Below are positions 34,841 to 43,298 of a stretch of DNA of 64,000 nt, piece by piece. The notes under the pieces are model-generated. The model saw only the letters and a list, made by a program, of their open reading frames with translations, had not been told where the DNA came from and searched no databases. The position numbers and the translations under genes were made by a program. Source of the DNA: 188UL27-1 sp038526275 (GTDB lineage Bacteria > Pseudomonadota > Alphaproteobacteria > Rhodobacterales > Rhodobacteraceae); assembly GCA_038526275.1 (NCBI GenBank), contig JBCBGY010000003.1:1-64000 (forward strand). Direction: 5' to 3'. Positions within the stretch are counted from its first letter, which is position 1. Each line of letters starts with the position of its first letter.

Positions 34841-36061
34841 ATGGCGCGATTGCATGATATCATAATCGTGGGCGGGGGGCTAAATGGCAGCGCCCTAGCC
34901 CTGGCGGTGGCAAGTACCGGCCTAGAGGTGGCGTTGGTCGATCGGCAACCACCCGCCGATACCGGTGTCCTGGATGGCCGCTCCTATGCTTTGGCGCTGG
35001 CTTCGGTCCGACTTCTGAAGGCGCTGGGGCTCTGGAGCCATCTGGCGGACGGGGCCTGTGCCATTCAGGAAGTGAAGGCCAGCGATGGTCGCTCCGGCGA
35101 GGGTGCTAGCCCGTTTTTTCTGCATTTTGGGCGTGATGAACTGGATGACGGGCCGATGGGCTATATGGTGGAAGACCGCCACCTTCGACCTGCCCTGTTG
35201 CAAGCCGTGGCCGCAAATGACCTGATCACGCATATGCCGGACGAGACTGTCGTGGCGCAGTCGATACGTCCCGGGCGGGTCGACGTGACGACGGCGTCGG
35301 GGCAAAGACTGGCTGCCAGCGTGTTGGTCGGGTCCGATGGTCGCTCTAGTCCTACAGCTGCACGTGCGGGCATCAAACGGTTTGAGCGGGATTACGGCCA
35401 AGATGCGCTTGTGTGCACGGTCGCTCACGAATTGCCCCATAATGGTATCGCGCATCAGTACTTTATGCCCGGTGGGCCGCTGGCGATTCTCCCCCTGACC
35501 GGCAACCGCTGTTCCATCGTATGGAGCGAGACCCGCGAACTCGCGCAACATGCGGCTGGTTTGGACGACCAAGCCTTTCTGGATCTGCTTCGACCGAGGA
35601 TCGGTTCCTTCCTTGGCCAGATTGAACTGACCGGCCCGCGATTTTCCTATCGGCTTGGTTTGACCATGGCGCGCCAGACGGTGGGGCAGCGATTGGCCTT
35701 GGTGGGCGATGCCGCCCTGGGTGTTCATCCGATTGCGGGTCAGGGTCTCAATCAGGGCCTGCGCGATGTGGGATCTTTGGCCGAGATCCTGGCCGAAGCC
35801 CACCGGCGGGGCGAAGATCTGGGCAGCCCCCTGGTGCTGGAGCGATATCGGCGCTGGCGCAGTTTCGACCGAACGGCCTTGGCCATTGCGACAGACGGGT
35901 TTAACGCGCTGTTTTCGAACGATAACCCGCTTCTGCGGCTTGGTCGGGATTTGGGTATGTCGCTGGTTTCGGCAGTGCCGGGTTTGCGGCGGGGTTTCAT
36001 GCGCGAGGCCGCCGGGCTGTCCGGCGATCTTCCTCGGTTGCTTCGAGGTTTGCCATTGTAG
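34841..36061 (+). CDS. ubiH: UbiH/UbiF-family FAD monooxygenase of ubiquinone synthesis
   Basis: This flavoprotein of 406 residues hydroxylates the ubiquinone ring precursor. The N-terminal dinucleotide fold IIIVGGGLNGSALA is at residues 7-20, the VLVGSDGRSS motif near 165, and the FAD ribityl motif LVGDAALGVHPIAGQGLNQGLRD near 287-310. The last block is the ubiquinone hydroxylase signature. Alphaproteobacteria often use one such enzyme for several ring positions, so which carbon is oxidised is uncertain. It is transcribed away from the amidase and converges on the Trm112-like gene. Confidence 0.88.
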   Translation: MARLHDIIIVGGGLNGSALALAVASTGLEVALVDRQPPADTGVLDGRSYALALASVRLLKALGLWSHLADGACAIQEVKASDGRSGEGASPFFLHFGRDELDDGPMGYMVEDRHLRPALLQAVAANDLITHMPDETVVAQSIRPGRVDVTTASGQRLAASVLVGSDGRSSPTAARAGIKRFERDYGQDALVCTVAHELPHNGIAHQYFMPGGPLAILPLTGNRCSIVWSETRELAQHAAGLDDQAFLDLLRPRIGSFLGQIELTGPRFSYRLGLTMARQTVGQRLALVGDAALGVHPIAGQGLNQGLRDVGSLAEILAEAHRRGEDLGSPLVLERYRRWRSFDRTALAIATDGFNALFSNDNPLLRLGRDLGMSLVSAVPGLRRGFMREAAGLSGDLPRLLRGLPL

Positions 36062-36112
36062 CAATCACCGATGGCTTCTTACCCGAGATGACACCAAAAT
36101 CGTTGAGTAAGT

Positions 36113-36301
36113 TCAGTCGTCAAGTTTGCGGGCTTCATCGATCAGAAGGATCGGGATGCCATTGCGGATCGGAAAGGCCAGATTGGCCGCCTTTGAGACG
36201 AGTTCCTGCCGTTCGGCATCATAGGCCAGAACCGCCTGGGATTGCGGACAAACCAGAGCTTCCAACATCCGCCGATCGATGCTGCGCGGCCCCTGGCTCA
36301 C
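36113..36301 (-). CDS. Trm112/YcaR-like small protein
   Basis: The product of 62 residues matches the UPF0434/Trm112 family (MLEALVCPQSQAVLAYDAER..., LAFPIRNGIPILLIDEAR). The start is GTG 36301, whose GTGA overlaps the stop of the LON-domain gene; this keeps the SIDRRMLEALVCP N terminus usual for the group. Only one cysteine remains of the family's zinc site, which is common in this bacterial branch. Trm112 proteins activate methyltransferases, but the partner here is unknown. Confidence 0.82.
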   Translation of the reverse strand: MSQGPRSIDRRMLEALVCPQSQAVLAYDAERQELVSKAANLAFPIRNGIPILLIDEARKLDD

Positions 36302-36942
36302 TGCATAATCTCTTCGCCATTGCCAGATCGGAGTGAAAATTCGATCAGCGTTACAAGTGTTTCGCGGCGCGTGGCCAGTGACGGCGCCTCGAGCAAAGCT
36401 TGTTTGTCTTCCACCTCGAACGGGCACAGCATCGATAGCGAATTGATAAGCAATTCGTCTTCGGCCTCTTTCAAGCTGTCCCAGTCGGTCGAAAGTGAGT
36501 GCGCCGCAAAGAACCGTTCCAATGTGGCCAGAAATGCGGGACGGTCGAACGACGTGTCGCGCTCGGTCGGGCCTAGATCGCGGTCAAAACCGGCCCAGTC
36601 GACCTCCGCCCTGACATAAGGCGAAAATCCCGAAACCTCTGATTTCATGCGATAGCGGGAAATCCCCGTCAACGTGACCATGTAGCGGCCATCTTCGGTT
36701 TCCGAAAATGCCGTGACGCGGCCGGCGCATCCGATTGTGTGCAGGCGCTTGTCCCCTTGGCCCGGCACTTCCCGCGGCTGCAGCATCCCGATCAATCGGT
36801 GCGAGGTCTTGAGCGTGTCATCCAGCATGGCCAGATATCGCGGCTCAAAGATATGCAGGGGCAGGCGTGCCCGCGGAAGAAGAAGTGCGCCCGGAAGCGG
36901 AAAGACCGGGATCGTATCGGGGAGGTCGGCTGCCGGGAACAT
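36298..36942 (-). CDS. LON substrate-binding-domain protein
   Basis: The protein of 214 residues consists of the N-terminal LON (LAN) domain only: IPVFPLPGALLLPRARLPLHIFEPRYLAMLDD near residues 10-42 is the family's hallmark. There is no AAA+ or protease domain, so it cannot degrade proteins itself. In alphaproteobacteria such stand-alone proteins commonly follow a thioredoxin-type gene, as here. It overlaps the Trm112-like gene by four bases. Confidence 0.88.
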   Translation of the reverse strand: MFPAADLPDTIPVFPLPGALLLPRARLPLHIFEPRYLAMLDDTLKTSHRLIGMLQPREVPGQGDKRLHTIGCAGRVTAFSETEDGRYMVTLTGISRYRMKSEVSGFSPYVRAEVDWAGFDRDLGPTERDTSFDRPAFLATLERFFAAHSLSTDWDSLKEAEDELLINSLSMLCPFEVEDKQALLEAPSLATRRETLVTLIEFSLRSGNGEEIMQ

Positions 36943-36968
36943 ACCCTTGATCTAGGGGCTATCGCCGA

Positions 36969-37874
36969 TCAGGCAAATATCATCGACGAAAGTTTTCGCC
37001 GTCCGCGCAGGACAATCGGGTCTTCCGGCTTCAATGCATCGAAAATGACAAAGAGCTGTGTTTTCGCAGCACCCTCATTCCATTCCCGGTCGCGCCGAAA
37101 AAGTTCCAACAACTCGTCAATAGCGCCTTCCACGTCTCCGCCGGCATGAAGTGCCGTGGCCAGATCGAAACGGGCTTGGTGGTTGGACGGGTCTGTCTCG
37201 ACAGCCGAACGAAGCTCTGCTTCAGGCCCGGCATTGGCGGCTTGCTGTTGCAGGGCCATCTGGGCGCGCGCGGCTTCGATTTCCGGTGCTTCCGCCATGT
37301 CGGGCGGCACATTGTTCAACAAGGCCTCAGCCTGGTCCACCTGGCCTGTGGCCAAATGAGCCCGGACCATCCCACCGAATGCAGCGGCGTTCGAAGGATC
37401 TTCGCCTAGGATCGCCGCAAAAGTCTGCGCCGCATCCACAGCGGCCCCTTCGGCGAGCATGGCTTCGGCGGCTTCCAACGCTTCGCCCAAACCGCCATCT
37501 CCGGCGAGCGAGGCGACCTTGTCGATGAATGCCTTGATCTCGGAACCCGGGATCGCGCCTTGGAACGCGTCAACCGGCTGGCCCTTCCAGAAGGCATAGA
37601 CGGTGGGCAAAGACTGTATCCGCAATTGCGCGGCGATCTGCTGGTTTCGGTCAACATCGACCTTGACCATGCGAACGCGGCCCCCTGCGGCCTGGACCGC
37701 CGCCTCCAGGGCAGGCCCCAGGGTTTTGCACGGCTCGCACCATTCGGCCCAAAAGTCGACGATCACCGGGACTTCCATCGACGCGTCAACAACGTCGGCC
37801 ATGAAGGTGGCTTCGGTACTGTCTTTGATCAGATCCCCCGCCGGGGCGCCGCTTTGCTGGCCGAGTTCTAGCAT
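36969..37874 (-). CDS. cnoX: CnoX-type thioredoxin with C-terminal TPR repeats
   Basis: The product of 301 residues has an N-terminal thioredoxin fold (about 15-115) with an active-site WCEPC (Cys46 and Cys49) and a C-terminal helical TPR-like half (about 130-285). This is the architecture of YbbN/CnoX, a chaperedoxin that protects clients from oxidation and passes them to GroEL. Unlike the E. coli protein, both redox cysteines are present, as in other alphaproteobacteria. The Glu in CEPC replaces the usual Gly. It is co-directional with xthA, the LON-domain gene and the Trm112-like gene. Confidence 0.87.
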   Translation of the reverse strand: MLELGQQSGAPAGDLIKDSTEATFMADVVDASMEVPVIVDFWAEWCEPCKTLGPALEAAVQAAGGRVRMVKVDVDRNQQIAAQLRIQSLPTVYAFWKGQPVDAFQGAIPGSEIKAFIDKVASLAGDGGLGEALEAAEAMLAEGAAVDAAQTFAAILGEDPSNAAAFGGMVRAHLATGQVDQAEALLNNVPPDMAEAPEIEAARAQMALQQQAANAGPEAELRSAVETDPSNHQARFDLATALHAGGDVEGAIDELLELFRRDREWNEGAAKTQLFVIFDALKPEDPIVLRGRRKLSSMIFA

Positions 37875-37942
37875 CTCAAGTCTCTCCCCGTGTTCAGGGC
37901 GGTTAGATGACCCAAGCCGGGCAATCTTTCAAGTCTCGTGGC

Positions 37943-38731
37943 CTAAAGATCGAAAGTTGCAAAAACGGGCGCGTGGTCTGACGGCTTGTCCCAAGACCGC
38001 GCCGCCTTATGAACTCGGCTGGAATGGGCGGCATGGGCAATGTCGCGCGTGGCCCAGATATGGTCGAGCCGCCGGCCTTTGTCAGATGCCTCCCAGTTTG
38101 GAGAACGATAGGACCACCAGCTGTAAAGCTTGCCATCTGGGATGTCCTTGCGTGTGACATCGACCCAATCGCCAGCCTTTTGCACCTGCTCCAAGTGTTC
38201 GACCTCAATTGGCGTGTGAGAGACGATCTTCAGCAATTGCTTGTGCGACCATACATCTTCCTCGCCCGGTGCGATGTTCAGATCGCCCACCAAAATCTGG
38301 TTTTCAGGTTTCTCCTCCTTGAACCAGTCTCGCATCGCTGTCAGGAAATCGAGCTTCTGGCCGAATTTCTCATTGGATTTTCGGTCTGGAACGTCGCCAC
38401 CCGCAGGAACATAAAAATTTTGCACGACCGTACCATTAGGAAGCTTTGCCGCAATATGCCTGGCATGGCCGAGCTTGGCGAAGTCGTGGGCCGCGACTTC
38501 TTCCAGCGGATGGCGCGACAGAATTGCGACCCCATTGTAGCTTTTTTCCCCACGACCGACCATGTGGGTAAATCCGAGCGGAGCGAAAACATCCATTGGG
38601 ATCTTCTCAAGAACGGTCTTGCACTCTTGCAAACAGAGTACGTCTGGCGCCTCTTCCCGCAGGAGTTTGGTCACCAGTCCGGCCCTCAGGCGCACTGAAT
38701 TGATGTTCCAGGTGGCGATGGTGAATGCCAT
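37943..38731 (-). CDS. xthA: Exodeoxyribonuclease III / AP endonuclease
   Basis: This metal-dependent nuclease of 262 residues cuts at abasic sites and trims 3' ends in base excision repair. Family motifs are present in order: IATWNINSVRLR (about 5), LQECKT with the metal-binding glutamate (about 35), NGVAILSR (about 66), VGDLNIAP (about 148) and the catalytic pair in WDKPSDHAPV (about 252). The length is standard. It appears to be the first gene of the xthA-cnoX-LON-Trm112 run on the minus strand. Confidence 0.93.
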   Translation of the reverse strand: MAFTIATWNINSVRLRAGLVTKLLREEAPDVLCLQECKTVLEKIPMDVFAPLGFTHMVGRGEKSYNGVAILSRHPLEEVAAHDFAKLGHARHIAAKLPNGTVVQNFYVPAGGDVPDRKSNEKFGQKLDFLTAMRDWFKEEKPENQILVGDLNIAPGEEDVWSHKQLLKIVSHTPIEVEHLEQVQKAGDWVDVTRKDIPDGKLYSWWSYRSPNWEASDKGRRLDHIWATRDIAHAAHSSRVHKAARSWDKPSDHAPVFATFDL

Positions 38732-38815
38732 GGACAGCCCTTTCGTCCGGACGATGAAGTGTTACCAAGAGATTTCGCGCACGCGACCCCGATCGCTGAT
38801 TGAACGCAACCTGCG

Positions 38816-39160
38816 CTAACCGCAAGAGATGCGGCGAATCTGACCGGACGGCGACACCTCAAAGTTAATCCGAGCTGGATCATATTCCTGGGTTACAATG
38901 TCGTTTTGCCCGAAGATGCGCGAAGGGCGTGTCAGACCCAGCGTCGCAACCACGCTTTGGTTCTGCCCAACCAAATCCTGGTAACCCGAGGCACCACACG
39001 TGTCGGGCTCGCGCTCAATCAGTCCGCCGGGATTGACGGGCAACACGGTTCCGCCGCCGGTGCCACCAAAATCCGTTACCGGATCAATGTCGTCCACCGG
39101 GGCGCAGCCAATGAGACTTCCCAAAAGAATGGGAACTGGCCAGTATTTTAAGCTTTTCAC
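38816..39160 (-). CDS. Peptidase inhibitor I78-family lipoprotein
   Basis: The product of 114 residues carries a lipoprotein signal (lipobox LIGC near residue 19) and a C-terminal I78 inhibitor domain: CGASGYQDLVGQ, the RIFGQNDIVTQEYDPARIN core and a final cysteine that probably pairs with the first. I78 proteins inhibit serine peptidases. The GTG at 39160 is favoured over GTG 39166 because AAGG then sits five bases upstream. It follows the outer-membrane barrel gene on the same strand. Confidence 0.8.
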   Translation of the reverse strand: MKSLKYWPVPILLGSLIGCAPVDDIDPVTDFGGTGGGTVLPVNPGGLIEREPDTCGASGYQDLVGQNQSVVATLGLTRPSRIFGQNDIVTQEYDPARINFEVSPSGQIRRISCG

Positions 39161-39198
39161 ACGCACCTTATCTGTCTGATCGTTATGACGGGTCGAAT

Positions 39199-39852
39199 TT
39201 AGAACTTATAGGTCACCCCGAAATTGAGCGCATTTGTCACGATGTCAGTCTGGAAAGAGCCTCCGCCCTCCAGATCGGCTTCGTTTTGCGAATATGTCCC
39301 CTTATATTCGCCAAAGATCGCCCAAGTCTCGTTCAGGTCGAAAGAGGCACCAGCTGCCCACATTGCTGCTGGCCCCGTCAGTTGATATTCGAACGTCCGC
39401 TGCGCGCCCCGTTCCACATCCACATGGGGCACCGCGATGCCAAGACCCGCACCGACATAAGGCGTGACTTGCCCCTTTAGCCATTGGTTCGGCCAGCGAT
39501 AAAAGGCGTTGGCCGTAATGATGTTCAACCCATCGGTCAGTTCGAAAGCCTCGAACCCGTTATCGTCCAGAGTGTCATCGTCGGCATAAACCTTGGTGTG
39601 GTTCAACTCGACACCAAACCCCCAATTTTCGTTCCGCCACCATGTGGCGCGAATCCCGTAATGCGGTGGCGGCTCGAAAGAACGGCCTTCCCATTCCGCC
39701 AGGAAGCTGAAATCGCCGGTATTGTCGCTGCCTTCAACACGGCTGTGCGGAGCTGTCTGGAACCCGGTGTAAAAGCTCAATGTGAATTCGGCATGGGCGC
39801 AGGGCGCCAACAGAAGGGTCATAGCCGTAACCGCGATGGGGGTTCGTAACAT
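39199..39852 (-). CDS. Outer-membrane beta-barrel protein
   Basis: The mature product of about 195 residues follows a signal peptide (MLRTPIAVTAMTLLLAPCAHA). Alternating aromatic and polar strands run from FTLSFYTGFQTAP to the terminal NFGVTYKF, whose last phenylalanine is the usual barrel-assembly signal. It resembles eight-stranded porin-like or lipid A-related barrels. ATG 39852 is preferred because GGAG lies eight bases before it; ATG 39858 lies too near. The first 90 codons of the longer open frame show no protein-like features. Function is unknown. Confidence 0.78.
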   Translation of the reverse strand: MLRTPIAVTAMTLLLAPCAHAEFTLSFYTGFQTAPHSRVEGSDNTGDFSFLAEWEGRSFEPPPHYGIRATWWRNENWGFGVELNHTKVYADDDTLDDNGFEAFELTDGLNIITANAFYRWPNQWLKGQVTPYVGAGLGIAVPHVDVERGAQRTFEYQLTGPAAMWAAGASFDLNETWAIFGEYKGTYSQNEADLEGGGSFQTDIVTNALNFGVTYKF

Positions 39853-40138
39853 CGCCATGTCTCCGCTCGGATTGTTGGTTAACGCCATAAAGACGCTGTT
39901 AACCAGTTCATTAGCATGGTCCCCGGACGAGTGCACCGGCAGAGCCATCACACTTCGAGGAATGCGGCGAAATTGCACGCAGGAGCCGTTCTGCGACACA
40001 CCGCCACGGCTGCGCTGCATTGTCCGGTGGACGCCGAATTCCGATCGCCCTACATCGCCGGTTAACATTGGGCAGGTAGCCCCTGCCGGAATGTGTGGTA
40101 ATAGGCCAGAAGTGGGCCACAACAAGGGAACACGATCA

Positions 40139-40720
40139 ATGTCCCAAATTGATGATCATGACGAGGGGACGCGCCGCGACTTCCTGTATTTTGCGACCGG
40201 TGGTGCGGGCGCCGTCGTTGCAGGTGCTGCGGGCTGGGGGATGATCAATCAGATGAACCCGTCAGCCGACGTTCAGGCGCTTAGCTCCATTCGTGTAGAT
40301 GTGTCCGGCGTTGAGCCTGGAACCCAGATCACGGTCAAATGGCTCGGCAAGCCGGTTTTCATTCGTCGCAGAACGGAAGAAGAAATCGCCGAAGCCGAGG
40401 CTGTTGCCCTGGATGAATTGCCTGATGTCGAAGCGCGCAACGCCAATATCGGCCCAGCGACTGCGGAAGACGTCAACCGCTACATCCAGCCGCCGGAAGA
40501 AGAGGCCGCCTTGCCGGGCGAATGGTTGGTTATGATGGGTGTCTGCACGCATTTGGGTTGTGTGCCCTTGGGTGATGCCGGTGATTTCAATGGCTGGTTC
40601 TGCCCCTGCCACGGTTCTCACTATGACACGTCGGGCCGTATCCGCCGCGGGCCAGCGCCCGAAAATATGCATGTTCCCGTTGCGGCCTTCGTGGACGCCA
40701 CGACGATCAAACTGGGTTAA
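40139..40720 (+). CDS. petA: Rieske iron-sulfur subunit of the cytochrome bc1 complex
   Basis: This subunit of 193 residues carries electrons from ubiquinol to cytochrome c1. The N terminus has a Tat-type signal anchor (TRRDFLYFATGGAGAVVAGAAG). The cluster ligands are Cys136 and His138 in CTHLGC and Cys155 and His158 in CPCHGS, with Cys141 and Cys157 forming the disulfide. The start is ATG 40139 with AAGGGAA upstream; longer readings run through the divergent promoter. It is the first gene of the petABC operon. Confidence 0.96.
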   Translation: MSQIDDHDEGTRRDFLYFATGGAGAVVAGAAGWGMINQMNPSADVQALSSIRVDVSGVEPGTQITVKWLGKPVFIRRRTEEEIAEAEAVALDELPDVEARNANIGPATAEDVNRYIQPPEEEAALPGEWLVMMGVCTHLGCVPLGDAGDFNGWFCPCHGSHYDTSGRIRRGPAPENMHVPVAAFVDATTIKLG

Positions 40721-40731
40721 GGGAGAGACGA

Positions 40732-42081
40732 ATGTCCGGAATTCCTCACGACCATTACGAACCCAAAACGGCTGGCGAGCAGTGGCTTCACCGCCGCTTG
40801 CCCATCGTGGGTTTGCTTTACGACACGATCATGATCCCCACACCCAAGAACCTGAACTGGATGTGGATCTGGGGGATCGTTCTGACCTTCTGCCTTGCGC
40901 TGCAGATCATCACCGGGATCATTCTGGCGATGCATTATACGCCGCATGTGGACCTTGCCTTTGCATCGGTCGAGCACATCATGCGCAACGTCAATGGCGG
41001 CTACATGCTGCGGTATCTGCACGCAAACGGCGCATCCCTGTTCTTTGTCGCGGTCTATCTGCATATTTTCCGCGGTCTCTACTACGGCTCCTATAAGGCG
41101 CCGCGCGAGATCACCTGGATCATCGGTATGTTGATTTACCTGCTGATGATGGGCACCGCCTTCATGGGCTACGTTCTGCCTTGGGGTCAGATGTCCTTCT
41201 GGGGCGCCACCGTGATCACTGGTCTGTTCGGCGCGATTCCGTTCATCGGGGAGCCGATCCAGACCTGGCTGCTAGGCGGACCCGCGGTCGACAATGCCAC
41301 CTTGAACCGCTTTTTCTCGCTGCACTATCTGCTGCCTTTCGTGATCGCTGGTCTGGTCATCGTCCATATCTGGGCCTTCCACACGACCGGCAACAACAAC
41401 CCGACAGGCGTTGAAGTACGGCGGACGAGCAAGGAAGAAGCCGAGCGCGATACTCTGCCATTCTGGCCTTACTTCGTTTTGAAGGACCTTTTCGCCCTGG
41501 GTGCCGTGATGGTGGTGTTCTTTGCCATCGTGGGTTTCATGCCCAATTACCTTGGCCACCCGGACAACTACATCGAGGCTAACGCCCTGGCGACGCCAGC
41601 GCACATCGTGCCGGAATGGTATTTCCTTCCGTTCTACGCCATCCTGCGCGCCTTCACGGCGGACGTTTGGATCGTCATGTTCGCCGAATGGCTGAGCTTT
41701 GGCATCATCGATGCAAAGTTCTTCGGGGTGCTGGCCATGTTCGGCGCGATTGCTGTGATGGCACTGGCGCCGTGGCTTGACACATCGTCAGTGCGGTCTG
41801 GCCGGTATCGCCCGAGCTTCAAACTGTGGTTCTGGCTGCTGGTGGTCGATTTCATCTTCCTGATGTGGCTGGGGGCCATGCCTGCCGAAGAGCCCTATGC
41901 GAGCCTCTCTTTGCTCGGATCGGCTTACTGGTTCGCCTACTTCCTGGTGATCCTGCCGATCCTGGGCGTAACCGAAAAGCCGCTGGCCCAACCGGCGACG
42001 ATCGAAGACGACTTCCGCGAGCATCTGGCTGCGAAGTCAGGCTCTGGCGACGCGTCTGGCGTTGCCACTCCGGCAGAATGA
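40732..42081 (+). CDS. petB: Cytochrome b of the bc1 complex
   Basis: This membrane subunit of 449 residues carries both b haems and the quinol oxidation and quinone reduction sites. Eight helices can be traced. The GYVLPWGQMSFWGATVITGL block (about 145-163) and the PEWYFLPFYAILRA block (about 290-303), which contains the Qo-site PEWY, are intact. GGAGAG precedes the ATG and the gap to petA is 11 bp. The length is normal for alphaproteobacterial bc1 (longer than mitochondrial). Confidence 0.96.
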   Translation: MSGIPHDHYEPKTAGEQWLHRRLPIVGLLYDTIMIPTPKNLNWMWIWGIVLTFCLALQIITGIILAMHYTPHVDLAFASVEHIMRNVNGGYMLRYLHANGASLFFVAVYLHIFRGLYYGSYKAPREITWIIGMLIYLLMMGTAFMGYVLPWGQMSFWGATVITGLFGAIPFIGEPIQTWLLGGPAVDNATLNRFFSLHYLLPFVIAGLVIVHIWAFHTTGNNNPTGVEVRRTSKEEAERDTLPFWPYFVLKDLFALGAVMVVFFAIVGFMPNYLGHPDNYIEANALATPAHIVPEWYFLPFYAILRAFTADVWIVMFAEWLSFGIIDAKFFGVLAMFGAIAVMALAPWLDTSSVRSGRYRPSFKLWFWLLVVDFIFLMWLGAMPAEEPYASLSLLGSAYWFAYFLVILPILGVTEKPLAQPATIEDDFREHLAAKSGSGDASGVATPAE

Positions 42082-42098
42082 TGGAAGGGAGCGCGAAG

Positions 42099-42908
42099 AT
42101 GCTCAAGAAACTGACCCTCGCCGCTCTGACCAGTGTCGCCCTCACGGGTGGCGCTTGGGCGGCTGGCGGAACCGGCCATGTGGAAGATTACAGCTTTTCG
42201 TTTGAGGGGCCCTTCGGTCGATATGACCAAATGCAACTCCAGCGGGGATTGCAGGTTTACACTGAGATCTGTTCCAGCTGTCACGGTTTGAAATTTGTGC
42301 CCTTACGGACCCTAGGTGACCCCGGCGGCCCGCAACTGCCGGAAGATCAGGTCCGGGCCTATGCCGAGTTTTACGAAGTGTGGGATCCGGAACTGCTGGA
42401 TGGCGAAGGCGATTTCCGCGCGGCGATCCCAACCGACCATTTCCCAGCCTCGAGCCTTAGCAATGCGCCTGACCTGAGCCTGATGGCGAAGGCCCGCGCA
42501 GGTTTCCATGGTCCTCTGGGTTCCGGCATGGCGCAGTTCTTCAAAGGAATGGGCGGCGCGGAGTATATCGCTTCCCTTCTCGCTGGCTATACGGGCGAGG
42601 AGAAAGAGGAAGCGGGTGTCATTCTCTACGAGAACACAGCCTATTCTGGCGGCTGGATTTCCATGGCCCCCCCGCTTTGGGGTGATGATGTCGAGTACGA
42701 AGATGGCTCGCCCGCCGAGATTGAAGACCTTGCACAAGATGTTGCAGCCTTCCTGATGTGGACGGCTGAGCCCAAGATGATGGCTCGCAAACAAACTGGC
42801 TTTGTGGCGGTCACTTTCCTGGCTCTGCTGACGGTCTTGCTTTACCTGACCAACAAGCGGGTTTGGGCACCGGTCAAGGCGCGCGCAAAGGAAACGCCGG
42901 CTGAGTGA
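42099..42908 (+). CDS. petC: Cytochrome c1 of the bc1 complex
   Basis: This haem subunit of 269 residues passes electrons to soluble cytochrome c. A signal peptide ends near AWAAGG; the haem c site is CSSCH (Cys58, Cys61, His62), and the C terminus has a membrane anchor (FVAVTFLALLTVLLYLTNKRVWAPVK). The ATG at 42099 follows GGAAGGGAG; an ATG at 42081 would add six residues. A strong terminator follows 25 bases after the stop codon, ending the operon. Confidence 0.95.
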   Translation: MLKKLTLAALTSVALTGGAWAAGGTGHVEDYSFSFEGPFGRYDQMQLQRGLQVYTEICSSCHGLKFVPLRTLGDPGGPQLPEDQVRAYAEFYEVWDPELLDGEGDFRAAIPTDHFPASSLSNAPDLSLMAKARAGFHGPLGSGMAQFFKGMGGAEYIASLLAGYTGEEKEEAGVILYENTAYSGGWISMAPPLWGDDVEYEDGSPAEIEDLAQDVAAFLMWTAEPKMMARKQTGFVAVTFLALLTVLLYLTNKRVWAPVKARAKETPAE

Positions 42909-42933
42909 CGGTCGCGAACAATGATTGGCGAGA

Positions 42934-42958
42934 AGGCGCATTTCGGTGCGCCTTTTTT
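42934..42958 (+). terminator. Rho-independent terminator of petABC
   Basis: A stem of AGGCGCA and TGCGCCT with a six-base loop is followed directly by a run of six T. It has the full intrinsic terminator form. Confidence 0.85.
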
Positions 42959-43062
42959 CGTTTTGTTTCAAAGATTTTATGGACCGAGCGCTAGTATCCA
43001 ACGGCATATTTTGGTATACAAAAATCATACCGCAAAAACTTAACCGAGAAAGGAGGCACCCC

Positions 43063-43247
43063 TTGGGGCAACCCGTATCCTAATCATTGCTATCGAACTT
43101 TTCTTCATCTGGGCCGTCTACACAATTTACGGTCTTATCACCCAAAGCCCTTTGCCTGTCTGGGCCACCAGCTTTCTGGTTATCGCCACAGACCGCGCGA
43201 CAGGTTTCATCACCGACAAAGCCAAAGCCCGAAGGCAAGCCTTGTGA
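43063..43247 (+). pseudogene. Small two-helix membrane protein with apparent start-proximal frameshift
   Basis: From 43068 to 43247 the plus strand reads a protein-like sequence (ATRILIIAIELFFIWAVY, then a second hydrophobic stretch PVWATSFLVIATDRATG and a basic tail). The frame has no ATG, GTG or TTG start. A consensus AAGGAGG at 43050-43056 is followed six bases later by TTG 43063, which enters a GGGG run and stops after six codons. One more G, or a -1 slip on the G-run, would join the two into a product of about 61 residues. It sits between petC and aroC. The family is unknown; a sequencing indel, a true mutation or programmed slippage are all possible. Confidence 0.55.
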
Positions 43248-43298
43248 TGCGTCCGACCATGGCTTGGCAATCCCGCATCTGCCGGTTAAGCGACAGGC

